A stretch of 64,000 nt of DNA from NCBI RefSeq assembly GCF_015477765.1, contig NZ_JADLQQ010000012.1, positions 124,001 through 188,000 on the forward strand. Direction: 5' to 3'. A program made the position numbers and the translations under genes. Shown one piece after another: positions 17,123 to 25,164 of this stretch; position 1 is the stretch's first letter; each line of letters begins with the position of its first letter. This stretch comes from Nocardia transvalensis. GTDB lineage: Bacteria; Actinomycetota; Actinomycetes; Mycobacteriales; Mycobacteriaceae. Under the pieces are notes generated by a model. The model did not search any database, was not told the origin of the DNA, and saw only the letters and a list, made by a program, of their open reading frames with translations.

Positions 17123-17305
17123 CAGCCGCACCCTTTCTTCGTAGCCGCACCCGTTACAGGCCCTGGAGGGGGTGCGGCTGCACACAAGGGGTGCGACTGG
17201 GTTGGTGTGCTCCCGCCGGGGTCTAGGGCAGCCGCACCCTTTCTTCGCAGGCGCACTCGTTTCAGGCGCTGGAGGGGGTGCGGGTGTCGGTAAGGGGTGC
17301 GGGTG
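17123..17305. repeat. Two-copy imperfect repeat with hairpin between convergent genes
   Basis: A block of about 75 bases beginning CAGCCGCACCCTTTCTTCG occurs at 17123 and again at 17229. In the first copy CAGCCGCACCC (17123-17133) pairs perfectly with GGGTGCGGCTG (17170-17180). It separates the convergent sigma and nadE genes and may be a bidirectional terminator. Confidence 0.75.
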
Positions 17306-17312
17306 GGGTGGG

Positions 17313-18155
17313 TTAGGGGCGCCACCAGGTGTCGAAGGGGGTGGCGGGGAGGGCGCGCTTGTGGCGGGTCATGTGGAAGATCGACTCGATTCGGGCGGAG
17401 ATTTCCGGGGGGACGTCTTTGCCCTCGAGGTAGTCGTCGATTTGGGCGTATTTGAGGCCGAGGGCTACCTCGTCGGGGAGGGCGGGGCGTTCGTCCTCGA
17501 GGTCGGCGGTGGGGGTTTTCTGCCAGACGCTCGGTGGGGCGCCCAGTTCCTGGAGCAGGGCCGCGCCCTGGCGTTTGGTGAGGCCGGTGAGCGGGGTGAC
17601 GTCGACGCCGCCGTCGCCGTATTTGGTGAAGAAGCCGGTGACGGCCTCGGCGGCGTGGTCGGTGCCGACCACCAGCAGGTTCAGCTGGCCCGCGATGGAG
17701 TACTGGATGACCATGCGCTCGCGGGCCTTGATGTTGCCGCGCACGAAATCCCGCAGCTGCGGCTGTTCGACCAGCAGCTCACGCAGCCCCAGCGCCGATT
17801 CCGCGGCCACGGCGTCCGCGCTCGGCTTCACGTTCACCTCGATCGAGCGGTCCGGGCGGATGAACCGCAGCGCGATCTGCGCGTCCTGTTCATCGGCCTG
17901 CACGCCGTAGGGCAGCCGCACCGCCACGAAGGTCGCCTCGCGGCCCTCGGCCCGCAGTTCCTCGGCGGCCAGCTGGCACAGCCGTCCGGTCAGCGTGCTG
18001 TCCTGGCCGCCGCTGATGCCGAGCACGAAACCCGTTGCGGGCGTGGACCTGAGATAGTCCTTGAGGAAATCGATGCGCCGGCGCGCCTCCACCTTCGGCT
18101 CGATGACCGGCTGGACACCCAATTCGGCGATGATCCGTTCGCGCAGATTCCCCAT
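17313..18155 (-). CDS. nadE: Ammonia-dependent NAD+ synthetase NadE
   Basis: A 280-residue enzyme that amidates nicotinic acid adenine dinucleotide to NAD+. It has the ATP pyrophosphatase loop LGISGGQDSTLTG and FTKYGDGGVDVTPL, and lacks the N-terminal glutaminase domain of the large actinobacterial form, so it resembles the E. coli type. That makes it a likely second NAD synthetase. ATG 18155 aligns with the usual start; GTG 18164 overlaps the stop of the TetR gene by 4 bases and is the alternative. It is therefore co-transcribed with the regulator upstream. Confidence 0.92.
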   Translation of the reverse strand: MGNLRERIIAELGVQPVIEPKVEARRRIDFLKDYLRSTPATGFVLGISGGQDSTLTGRLCQLAAEELRAEGREATFVAVRLPYGVQADEQDAQIALRFIRPDRSIEVNVKPSADAVAAESALGLRELLVEQPQLRDFVRGNIKARERMVIQYSIAGQLNLLVVGTDHAAEAVTGFFTKYGDGGVDVTPLTGLTKRQGAALLQELGAPPSVWQKTPTADLEDERPALPDEVALGLKYAQIDDYLEGKDVPPEISARIESIFHMTRHKRALPATPFDTWWRP

Positions 18156-18160
18156 GATCG

Positions 18161-18832
18161 TCACTTTACTGGGGGCGGCGACGCGAGCGTGCGGACCAAC
18201 CGTTCCCAGTGATCGCCGATCTGATCGAGGGTGTAGCCGAGGGCCTGGATCTGATGCAGCACCAGCGTGGCGTCCACCGCGGCCAGCAGGGTATCGGCCA
18301 GCAGCGGGATCTCGCCGTGCGCCCTGGCCTGCCGCAACAGCAGCACCACATGCGTTTTGGCGATGTTGTAGGGCGCCGAGGCGAATCGGCCGTGCTCGTC
18401 GGCGGCGCGGCGCACCTCGCCCTCCACCTCGATATCGGCCAGCCGGGCCCGTCCGAATGCCACCAGCCGCTCCACCGGCGGCGCCCCCGGACCCAGCGGC
18501 GGCGGCCCGAAGATGTAGGCGGCCTGCAGTTTTCGATCCGACTGGTCCAGCAGCGCCCTCATCAACCCGGCGCGGTTGCCGAAGCGGCGGAACACCGTGC
18601 CCTTGCCCACGCCCGCGCGCTTGGCCACCGCGTCCATGGTGACCGCGTCGGCACCGTGCTCGCGCACGAGCTGTTCGGCGGCGTCCAGTAGCAACTGCCG
18701 GTTGCGGGCGGCGTCGCTGCGCTCGGCGGGCTCGGCCACCGGCAGCGGTGTGCCGAGCTCGCTGTGCGGGTGCGCCCTCGAGATCGCCTCGATCGGAAGC
18801 GACGTGGGCGGCTCTGATGTGTCACGGCTCAC
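18161..18832 (-). CDS. TetR-family repressor
   Basis: A 223-residue regulator. The DNA-binding domain, about residues 40-100, reads DAVTMDAVAKRAGVGKGTVF with FRRFGNRAGLM after it. The ligand domain is typical in length. The N-terminal 38 residues are variable and look disordered. It diverges from an FMN reductase gene, and a perfect palindrome sits between them at 18862, so it probably represses both itself and the reductase. The nadE gene follows immediately. Confidence 0.9.
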   Translation of the reverse strand: MSRDTSEPPTSLPIEAISRAHPHSELGTPLPVAEPAERSDAARNRQLLLDAAEQLVREHGADAVTMDAVAKRAGVGKGTVFRRFGNRAGLMRALLDQSDRKLQAAYIFGPPPLGPGAPPVERLVAFGRARLADIEVEGEVRRAADEHGRFASAPYNIAKTHVVLLLRQARAHGEIPLLADTLLAAVDATLVLHQIQALGYTLDQIGDHWERLVRTLASPPPVK

Positions 18833-18861
18833 AGTGGACTACCTAGCGGCGGGGAATGAAG

Positions 18862-18875
18862 CGGACCATGGTCCG
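18862..18875. promoter_or_regulatory. TetR operator palindrome
   Basis: CGGACCATGGTCCG is a perfect 14-base palindrome centred in the 94-base gap between the divergent TetR and FMN reductase genes. Its size, symmetry and place fit a TetR dimer site. Confidence 0.75.
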
Positions 18876-18926
18876 GTTATTGTGACATGACAGCGGAACC
18901 CACCGCCCACTGCACAAGGAGTGACC

Positions 18927-19493
18927 ATGTCCCAGACTCGCCTTCTCGCTCTCGTCGGTAGCCTGCGCGCCGGGTCGTTCAACCGGCAGCTCGCCGAGGC
19001 GGCCGCGCAGACCGCCCCGGAGGGCGTCGAGGTCGTCATCTTCGAGGGCCTCGGCGACATCCCTTTCTACAACGAGGACATCGACGTTGCCGGTAGCGAG
19101 CCCGCGACGGCGACCGCGTTGCGCGAGGCCGTCGCCGCCGCCGATGGTTTGCTGTTCTTCGTCCCGGAGTACAACGGCACCATCCCGGCCGCGCTGAAGA
19201 ATGCGATCGACTGGGCATCGCGGCCCTACGGTTCCGGCTCGATCAAGGCCAAGCCCTCCGCCGTGATCAGCGCCTCGATCAGCCAGAACGCCGCCAAGTG
19301 GTCACATGGCGACACGGTCAAGGCCCTCAACGTCGCCGGCGCCTCGGTGGTGGAGAGCGCCCACCTGCACTTCGGCACCATCAGCCAGCGCTTCGCCGAG
19401 GCCCACCCCCGCGAGGATGCCGAGGCCCTCACCGAACTGGCCGCCGCCGTCCACGAGTTGGTCGAAGCGGCACGGGCGAGCGTCACTGCTTGA
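18927..19493 (+). CDS. NADPH-dependent FMN reductase (flavodoxin fold)
   Basis: A 188-residue quinone or azo-type reductase. It has the FMN phosphate loop GSLRAGSFNRQLAEAA and the FVPEYNGTIPAALKNAIDW signature of the family. It should reduce quinones, chromate or other electrophiles using NAD(P)H. ATG 18927 is 8 bases after AAGGAG; GTG 18921 is too near. The divergent TetR gene and the palindrome at 18862 suggest induction by a substrate. A 15-bp hairpin ends the unit at 19502. Confidence 0.9.
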   Translation: MSQTRLLALVGSLRAGSFNRQLAEAAAQTAPEGVEVVIFEGLGDIPFYNEDIDVAGSEPATATALREAVAAADGLLFFVPEYNGTIPAALKNAIDWASRPYGSGSIKAKPSAVISASISQNAAKWSHGDTVKALNVAGASVVESAHLHFGTISQRFAEAHPREDAEALTELAAAVHELVEAARASVTA

Positions 19494-19501
19494 TGTTCGT
19501 G

Positions 19502-19535
19502 CCCTGTCCCCGGCGCTGGCGCGCCGGGGACAGGG
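19502..19535. terminator. 15-bp perfect hairpin, end of FMN reductase unit
   Basis: CCCTGTCCCCGGCGC pairs with GCGCCGGGGACAGGG around a TGGC loop, 8 bases after the stop codon. No T-run. Its core CCCCGGCGC recurs in the hairpin at 19824. Confidence 0.75.
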
Positions 19536-19590
19536 ATGCAGTAGCGGCGCAGTCGCGAATTGAGGTTGGGGAAGGCCGCAGGTCCTTGTG

Positions 19591-19809
19591 GCGCTCCCGT
19601 TTCCCGAATGTGCTCCCGTCTGCCGGGTGGTGCTCCTGTTTCCCGGGTAGTGCTCCCGTCTGTCGCGTGGTGCTCCCGTCTGTCGGGTGGTGCACCCGTT
19701 TCCCGGGTGGTGCACCCGTTCCCGCGTGGTGCTCCCGTTCCCGCGTGGTGCTCCCGCCTGACACGTGGTGCACCCGTCTCCCGCGTAGCGCTCCCGTTTC
19801 CCGCCTCGG
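19591..19809. repeat. Tandem array of eleven 19-20 bp units
   Basis: Eleven degenerate units of the form GGTGCTCCCGTTTCCCGG follow each other directly. They differ mainly in CTC/CAC at positions 5-7 and TTTC/TCTG in the middle. The array is bracketed by two matched hairpins at 19502 and 19824. It has no spacers and no convincing reading frame. Confidence 0.85.
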
Positions 19810-19823
19810 CGGTGCTTCTGGTT

Positions 19824-19857
19824 CCCTCGCCCCGGCGCGCCAGCGCCGGGGCGAGGG
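19824..19857. terminator. 15-bp perfect hairpin closing the repeat array
   Basis: CCCTCGCCCCGGCGC pairs with GCGCCGGGGCGAGGG around GCCA and is followed by TCTTT. It lies upstream of the L36 gene and downstream of no gene, so it insulates the Zur-controlled promoter from read-through. Confidence 0.65.
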
Positions 19858-19886
19858 TCTTTCACTGCTCTCGGAATGTATAGACT

Positions 19887-19903
19887 ATGAAAATCGTTTT
19901 CAT
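19887..19903. promoter_or_regulatory. Zur box before the zinc-free L36 gene
   Basis: ATGAAAATCGTTTTCAT has 7-base inverted arms around TCG and closely matches the mycobacterial Zur site (TGAAAAT..TTTTCA). It starts 33 bases before the rpmJ ATG, where a bound repressor would block transcription when zinc is plentiful. Confidence 0.8.
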
Positions 19904-19919
19904 TTCGGAGGTGATTGGC

Positions 19920-20042
19920 ATGAAGGTGCGGAACTCGTTGCGTTCGTTGAAGGACAAGCCGGGGGCGCAGGTGGTGCGGCGGCGGGGGAAGACGTATGTG
20001 ATCAACAAGAAGGAGCCGCGGTTCAAGGCTCGTCAGGGCTGA
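19920..20042 (+). CDS. rpmJ: Ribosomal protein L36, zinc-independent paralogue
   Basis: A 40-residue protein starting MKVRNSLRSLKDK and ending EPRFKARQG, clearly L36. The Cys-Cys-Cys-His zinc ligands of the standard form are all missing, so this is the C-minus paralogue. In mycobacteria and Streptomyces such paralogues replace zinc-bound forms when zinc is scarce. GGAGG lies 8 bases before the ATG. The Zur box at 19887 supports this regulation directly. The main L36 gene is expected in the ribosomal operon elsewhere. Confidence 0.95.
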   Translation: MKVRNSLRSLKDKPGAQVVRRRGKTYVINKKEPRFKARQG

Positions 20043-20450
20043 CGACACGCTGGAGGAGGGCCGTCTCGTCCATGGTGGGCGGGGCGGCCCTTCTGTGTGT
20101 CGGGGGACTCCTGGGGCGGCTGTGACGAGTGGGGCAGGAGAGTTTGCTGGGAGAGAGCTGTGACACGAAATCGTGATCTGTGCCACTGTCGTGTCGGGTT
20201 GCGAATCGACTGTCCAGGTACTTACGCCGATCGAATTTCACCTTTGTGACTCGCAACATGTCGTGTTGGATGAATCTGTCGGCCACTAGGTGTAGTGTCT
20301 ACGGCACTGGAGGACGACGCGGGCTCCGAGTCGGTCGCGGTCACGCGACCTGGGGGTTCCGGACCACTTCCAGGGGTTTGCGCAGTTACGTGGGATCTTG
20401 CTTTCAGTCGTGCACTGCATACCGGACAAGGCAAGGAGAGAGGGACACCT
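20043..20450. other. Leader and control region of nrdHIE
   Basis: About 400 bases without a convincing gene. It contains the candidate NrdR boxes at 20251-20298 and a long untranslated stretch before nrdH. An upstream extension of the nrdH frame to 20295 begins inside a NrdR box and is not credible as coding sequence. Confidence 0.6.
20251..20298. promoter_or_regulatory. Pair of NrdR boxes before nrdHIE
   Basis: CCACTAGGTGTAGTGT (20283-20298) is a good NrdR-type palindrome. A weaker one, TCGCAACATGTCGTGT, starts exactly 32 bases earlier. NrdR sites come in pairs spaced by three helical turns, so the spacing supports the weak copy. The same arrangement recurs at 26647. Confidence 0.65.
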
Positions 20451-20684
20451 ATGACCATCACCGTCTACACCAAGCCCGCTTGTGTTCAGTGCAACGCCAC
20501 CTACCGGGCCCTCGACAAGGCCGGTGTGGACTACGAGGTCATCGACATCTCCGAGAACCCCGAGGCGCGCGACTACGTCATGGCGCTGGGTTACCTGCAG
20601 GCCCCCGTCGTCGTCGCCGGCGACGAGCACTGGTCCGGCTTCCGCCCCGACCGTATCAAGTCTTTGGTGTCCGCGGCGGCCTGA
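20451..20684 (+). CDS. nrdH: Glutaredoxin-like NrdH redoxin
   Basis: A 77-residue thioredoxin-fold electron donor for class Ib ribonucleotide reductase. The redox site is CVQC in YTKPACVQCNATYRAL, and the C-terminal WSGFRPDRIK motif identifies NrdH rather than a glutaredoxin. ATG 20451 has AAGGAGAGAGGG before it. It is first in the nrdH-nrdI-nrdE unit, but separated from nrdI by an unusual 22-bp repeat array. Confidence 0.96.
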   Translation: MTITVYTKPACVQCNATYRALDKAGVDYEVIDISENPEARDYVMALGYLQAPVVVAGDEHWSGFRPDRIKSLVSAAA

Positions 20685-20691
20685 TCGCTTC

Positions 20692-20835
20692 GCGCTCAGG
20701 CACGCGAAAGCCTTAGCGCAGGCATGCGAAAGCCTTAGCTCGGGCATGCGAAAGCCTTAGCGCAGGCATGCGAAAGCCTTAGCGCAGGCATGCGAGGGCC
20801 TTAGCTAAGGCAGAGAGGGCCTCAGCGCAGGCATG
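20692..20835 (+). repeat. 22-bp tandem repeat array inside the nrd operon
   Basis: About six head-to-tail units, 22 bases each, sharing the core GGCATGCGAAAGCC. The first is 24 bases, the last complete one 21. Within each unit AGGC and GCCT can pair around ATGCGAAA, so the transcript would form a row of small hairpins. It fills almost all the space between nrdH and nrdI. Confidence 0.9.
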
Positions 20836-20880
20836 GTGACAGTCTGATCGCCCGCCGACGAGAAAGGGGGAGTGGTACCG

Positions 20881-21330
20881 GTGCCGAATCTGGTCTACTT
20901 CTCGAGCGCGTCGGAGAACACGCACCGCTTCGTCGAGAAGCTGGGTCTCCCGGCTTCTCGCATTCCGCTCCACACTGCCGAGTCGCTTCGCGTCGACGAA
21001 CCCTACGTGCTGATCTGCCCTACTTACGGGGGCGGTAAGCATGTCCTGGGTCGCAGTCGATCCGACAAGGAATTCGTGCCCCGACAGGTGGCGAAGTTCC
21101 TCAACGATCCGCATAATCGTGCGCTGTTGCGCGGCGTCATCGCGGCCGGCAACACCAACTTCGGCGATACGTACTGCTATGCGGGAGAAGTGATCTCACG
21201 CAAATGCGGGGTGCCCTACCTGTATCGCTTCGAACTCATGGGAACCGCCGAGGACGTCGAGCGCGTCCGAGAGGGATTGGGATTGTTTTGGCAACGACAA
21301 CAGCACCGGCCGGAAAGACGGCCCGCCTAG
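20881..21330 (+). CDS. nrdI: NrdI flavodoxin
   Basis: Flavodoxin-like activator that makes superoxide to build the Mn(III)2-tyrosyl cofactor of NrdF. The FMN loop is YFSSASENTHRFV, followed by ICPTYGGG and GVIAAGNTNFGDTYC. GTG 20881 is placed a good distance after AAAGGGGGAG; GTG 20872 touches that site. The end overlaps nrdE by 43 bases if nrdE starts at its TTG. Confidence 0.95.
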   Translation: MPNLVYFSSASENTHRFVEKLGLPASRIPLHTAESLRVDEPYVLICPTYGGGKHVLGRSRSDKEFVPRQVAKFLNDPHNRALLRGVIAAGNTNFGDTYCYAGEVISRKCGVPYLYRFELMGTAEDVERVREGLGLFWQRQQHRPERRPA

Positions 21331-23474
21331 AGCGTCCGGTGAGCAGCGACTCCTCCGCCACCGAGGGCCTGGATTACCACGCCCTCAACGCGATGCTGAA
21401 CCTGTACGGTCCGAACGGCGAGATCCAGTTCGACAAGGATCGCGAGGCCGCGCGCCAGTACTTCCTGCAGCATGTCAACCAGAACACCGTCTTCTTCCAC
21501 AACCTCGACGAGAAGCTCGACTACCTCGTCGAGGAGAACTACTACGAGCCCGAGGTCCTCGACCGCTACAGCCGGGCGTTCGTGAAGAAGCTGTTCCAGC
21601 AGGCATACGCCAAGAAGTTCCGGTTCCCGACCTTCCTCGGCGCGTTCAAGTACTACACCTCCTACACCCTCAAGACCTTCGACGGGAAGCGCTACCTGGA
21701 GCGCTTCGAGGACCGGGTGTGCATGGTCGCGCTGACCCTGGCCGCCGGTGACGAGCAGCTGGCCCGGGAACTGGTCGACGAGATCATGGCGGGCCGCTTC
21801 CAGCCCGCCACCCCGACCTTCCTCAACTCCGGCAAGAAGCAGCGCGGCGAACCGGTGTCGTGCTTCCTGCTGCGCATCGAGGACAACATGGAGTCCATCG
21901 GGCGCTCCATCAACTCGGCGCTGCAGCTGTCCAAGCGCGGCGGCGGAGTCGCGTTGCTGCTGAGCAACATTCGCGAGCACGGCGCGCCGATCAAGAAGAT
22001 AGAGAACCAGTCCTCGGGCGTCATCCCGATCATGAAGCTGCTGGAGGATTCGTTCTCCTACGCCAACCAGCTCGGCGCGCGGCAGGGCGCGGGCGCGGTG
22101 TACCTGCACGCCCACCACCCCGACATCTACCGCTTCCTCGACACCAAGCGCGAGAACGCGGACGAGAAGATCCGCATCAAGACGCTGAGCCTGGGCGTGG
22201 TGATTCCCGACATCACCTTCGAGCTGGCCAAGCGCAACGAGGACATGTACCTGTTCTCGCCCTACGACGTCGAGCGCATCTACGGTGTGCCGTTCGCCGA
22301 TATCGACGTCACCGAGAAGTACTACGAGATGGTCGACGACAAGCGCATCCGCAAGTCGAAGATCAACGCCCGCGAGTTCTTCCAGACCATCGCCGAGCTG
22401 CAGTTCGAGTCGGGCTACCCGTACATCATGTTCGAGGACACGGTGAACCGGGCCAACCCGATCAAGGGCAAGATCACCCACTCGAACCTGTGCTCGGAGA
22501 TCCTGCAGGTCTCCACCCCGTCGATCTACAACGACGATCTGTCCTATGCCAAAGTGGGCAAGGACATCTCCTGCAACCTGGGTTCGCTCAACATCGCCAA
22601 GACCATGGACTCGCCGGACCTCGGCAAGACCGTGGAGACCGCGATCCGGGCGCTGACCGCGGTGTCGGATCAGACCCACATCTACTCGGTGCCCTCGATC
22701 GAGCAGGGCAACAACGAATCCCACGCCATCGGCCTGGGCCAGATGAACCTGCACGGCTACCTGGCGCGCGAGCGGATCTACTACGGCTCGGACGAGGGCG
22801 TCGACTTCACCAACATCTACTTCTACACGATCGCCTATCACGCGATCCGGGCGTCGAACAAGCTCGCCATCGAGCGCGGGCAGTACTTCGGCGGCTTCCC
22901 GGAGTCGAAGTACGCCAGCGGTGAGTACTTCGACAGGTACACCGATCAGGCGTGGGAGCCCAAGACCGACCGGGTGCGGCAGATCTTCGCCGACGCCGGC
23001 GTGCACATCCCGACCCAGGACGACTGGCGGGAGTTGAAGGCCTCGGTCATGGCACACGGCATCTACAACCAGAACCTGCAGGCCGTGCCGCCGACCGGCT
23101 CGATCTCCTACATCAACCACTCCACCAGCTCCATCCACCCGGTGGCGTCGAAGATCGAGATCCGCAAGGAAGGCAAGATCGGGCGCGTCTACTACCCGGC
23201 GCCCTATATGACCAACGACAACCTCGACTACTTCGAGGACGCCTACGACATCGGCTACGAGAAGATCATCGACACCTATGCCGCGGCCACCCAGCACGTG
23301 GACCAGGGCCTGTCGCTGACGCTGTTCTTCAAGGACACCGCCACCACCCGCGACGTCAACAAGGCTCAGATCTACGCCTGGCGCAAGGGCATCAAGACCC
23401 TCTACTACATCCGCATCCGCCAGATGGCGCTGGAGGGCACCGAGGTCGAGGGCTGCGTGAGCTGCATGCTGTAG
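21288..23474 (+). CDS. nrdE: Class Ib ribonucleotide reductase, alpha subunit NrdE
   Basis: About 728 residues that reduce ribonucleoside diphosphates. It lacks the N-terminal ATP cone of class Ia. Active-site cysteines lie in GEPVSCFLLRIEDN and SNLCSEI, with the C-terminal redox pair in GCVSCML. The sequence follows M. tuberculosis NrdE very closely. A TTG at 21288 gives MATTTAPAG and is the best start I see; GTG 21339 is an alternative. Partners NrdH and NrdI are upstream; NrdF is 3.3 kb downstream after two unrelated genes. Confidence 0.96.
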   Translation: MATTTAPAGKTARLERPVSSDSSATEGLDYHALNAMLNLYGPNGEIQFDKDREAARQYFLQHVNQNTVFFHNLDEKLDYLVEENYYEPEVLDRYSRAFVKKLFQQAYAKKFRFPTFLGAFKYYTSYTLKTFDGKRYLERFEDRVCMVALTLAAGDEQLARELVDEIMAGRFQPATPTFLNSGKKQRGEPVSCFLLRIEDNMESIGRSINSALQLSKRGGGVALLLSNIREHGAPIKKIENQSSGVIPIMKLLEDSFSYANQLGARQGAGAVYLHAHHPDIYRFLDTKRENADEKIRIKTLSLGVVIPDITFELAKRNEDMYLFSPYDVERIYGVPFADIDVTEKYYEMVDDKRIRKSKINAREFFQTIAELQFESGYPYIMFEDTVNRANPIKGKITHSNLCSEILQVSTPSIYNDDLSYAKVGKDISCNLGSLNIAKTMDSPDLGKTVETAIRALTAVSDQTHIYSVPSIEQGNNESHAIGLGQMNLHGYLARERIYYGSDEGVDFTNIYFYTIAYHAIRASNKLAIERGQYFGGFPESKYASGEYFDRYTDQAWEPKTDRVRQIFADAGVHIPTQDDWRELKASVMAHGIYNQNLQAVPPTGSISYINHSTSSIHPVASKIEIRKEGKIGRVYYPAPYMTNDNLDYFEDAYDIGYEKIIDTYAAATQHVDQGLSLTLFFKDTATTRDVNKAQIYAWRKGIKTLYYIRIRQMALEGTEVEGCVSCML

Positions 23475-23488
23475 AAAATCGTTGTGCC

Positions 23489-23521
23489 AGGGGCGCTTCC
23501 GGTCTCGCCGGAGGCGCCCCT
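23489..23521 (+). terminator. Hairpin terminator after nrdE
   Basis: AGGGGCGCTTCCGG pairs with CCGGAGGCGCCCCT (one G-T pair) around TCTCG, 15 bases after the stop. It should end the nrdHIE transcript before the sensor kinase gene. Confidence 0.7.
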
Positions 23522-23719
23522 CGTCGTCACCGCGTTCGGCGGCATGTCCGGCTCGTCCGTTATTTCGGCATCAACACTCCGTCAGGATTTCGTTCGGGTG
23601 CGTGATCGAGGCGTTCTCGCCGGTCAGGATGGTGGTGGCCCGGCATGACGCCGGTGCTGCGGCGCGAGGAGGGCACCGCCCGTCGCGTCGGCCGTGCGAG
23701 CCGTGCCAGGGAGGCGACC

Positions 23720-24895
23720 GTGAGAGCGACACTGACCGCGCGCTTGGGCGCCCTGGCCGGGATCGGGCGCGGATACGTGGCGCCGGTGGATTGGCGGCGG
23801 CGCGCGGCCGGATTCGCGGTGGCCGCGGTGGCATTGCCGGTGCTGACCGGGATCTTGGTCGCGCTGCGCGCGGAGCTGTCGCTGCTGGGCGACATTCTCG
23901 TCTTCCTGTTCTCCGTCGCCGCCGTGTCGCTGGTGGGTGGGCGGCTTCCGGCGCTGATCACGAGCGTCGCCGGATTTCTGCTGCTCGCTTACTATTTCGC
24001 GCCGCCGATCCATTCGTTCGCGGTGGCCGATCCGGAGAATGTGCTGCTCCTGGTCGGCTATCTGGTGGCCGGTGCGGTGCTCGACGCGCTGATCGAACGC
24101 GTGATCCGGCGGTCCCGAAGCGCCGTGGGTCCGGTCGACGCGGTGGGTGCCGTGCCGGAGACCGATCGGGTGCGCACCGCGCTGCTGACGGCCATGGGGC
24201 ACGATCTGCGCACGCCGCTGGCCGCCGCGCTGGCCGCCGTCGACGGGCTGGCCAGCGACGACGTGCACCCCAGCGAGGACCAGCGCCGCGATCTGCTCGA
24301 CGTGGCGTCGGTGTCGCTGCGCAAACTCGACGGGCTGGTCGACAACCTGATGGCGCTGAGCAGACTGCGCGCCGGAACGCTCCCGGTCGCGGCCCGTCCG
24401 GTCGATGTCACCGAGATGCTGGAGTCGACCATCGCCGACCTGGGTCCGGCCGCGATCGCCGTGCGGATGCGCGCGGCCGCCGAACTGCCGCAGGCGGCGG
24501 TGGACCCGGCCCTGCTCGATCGGGCGCTGACCAACCTGATCCGCAACGCGCTGCACTATGCGCCCGGCGACAGCGGGGTCCTGGTCACCGCGAGCGCGTT
24601 CGACGATGCGGTGCAGATCAGGGTGATCGACCACGGCCCGGGAATCCCGGCGGCGCAGCGGGAACGGATCTTCCAGCCGTTCCACCGGCTGCACGATCGC
24701 GACAACCAGACCGGGATCGGCCTGGGACTGGCCCTGGCCCGCGGGTTGGTCGAAGCCATGGGCGGCGGGCTCACACCGGATGACACCCCGGGCGGCGGGC
24801 TCACCATGATCGTCACGCTGCCCGCGGTGCGACCCGCCCCGCCCCGCCCGCCTCGATCGACGATTTCGCCCCGGCGGCGCGTCGGAAGTGATTGA
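23720..24895 (+). CDS. KdpD-like sensor histidine kinase without the KdpD input domain
   Basis: A 391-residue kinase. Four hydrophobic segments at about residues 25-125 resemble the DUF4118 membrane module of KdpD. HisKA follows with the phospho-acceptor in TAMGHDLRTPLAA, then HATPase_c with NLIRNALHYAP, DHGPGIP and GIGLGLALA. The N-terminal KdpD and universal-stress domains are absent. No response regulator or kdp gene is adjacent; the next gene is mgtE. GTG 23720 has GGGAGG six bases before it and replaces the longer frame from 23645. The signal is unknown. Confidence 0.88.
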   Translation: MRATLTARLGALAGIGRGYVAPVDWRRRAAGFAVAAVALPVLTGILVALRAELSLLGDILVFLFSVAAVSLVGGRLPALITSVAGFLLLAYYFAPPIHSFAVADPENVLLLVGYLVAGAVLDALIERVIRRSRSAVGPVDAVGAVPETDRVRTALLTAMGHDLRTPLAAALAAVDGLASDDVHPSEDQRRDLLDVASVSLRKLDGLVDNLMALSRLRAGTLPVAARPVDVTEMLESTIADLGPAAIAVRMRAAAELPQAAVDPALLDRALTNLIRNALHYAPGDSGVLVTASAFDDAVQIRVIDHGPGIPAAQRERIFQPFHRLHDRDNQTGIGLGLALARGLVEAMGGGLTPDDTPGGGLTMIVTLPAVRPAPPRPPRSTISPRRRVGSD

Positions 24896-25004
24896 GCAGT
24901 AAACTGCGTGCAGAGAGTGTGCGTCAGCTGCGGTGGTTCGCCGATTCCGCAGGTGGCAGCGTTCGCCGAGGGGCGGGCGGCGTTTTGTCGAGCGGCCGAG
25001 GATG

Positions 25005-25037
25005 AGGAGGTGGGTTGCTGTGCGTAGCGAACCTCCT
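25005..25037 (+). promoter_or_regulatory. Hairpin in the mgtE leader
   Basis: AGGAGGT and ACCTCCT can pair across 19 bases, about 130 bases before mgtE. The left arm is itself a ribosome-site-like sequence. I do not recognise the M-box magnesium riboswitch here, so this is only a structural note. Confidence 0.3.
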
Positions 25038-25164
25038 AGTCGAAGGCCGCGCGGCACCCTCCCCGCATTCGGCCGGTAATTCGGCAGCGGCGGGGTCGGT
25101 GCCTCGCGGTGTGATCCGGTGTTTCGATCCGTTCACCATCGACTCGCTCGTGCCGAGGACTGCC

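Noticed and set aside
19560..19883. Open frame through the 20-bp array giving SRVV-type peptide repeats
   Set aside because: No ribosome site, unit length of 19-20 bases breaks the frame pattern, and both ends lie in terminator hairpins.
20692..20835. 22-bp, 20-bp (19591) and 27-bp (41758) arrays as CRISPR
   Set aside because: Units are contiguous with no spacers, and no cas genes are in the window.
24896..25164. M-box (magnesium) riboswitch before mgtE
   Set aside because: The conserved core elements I know from the M-box are not recognisable; only one simple hairpin is present.
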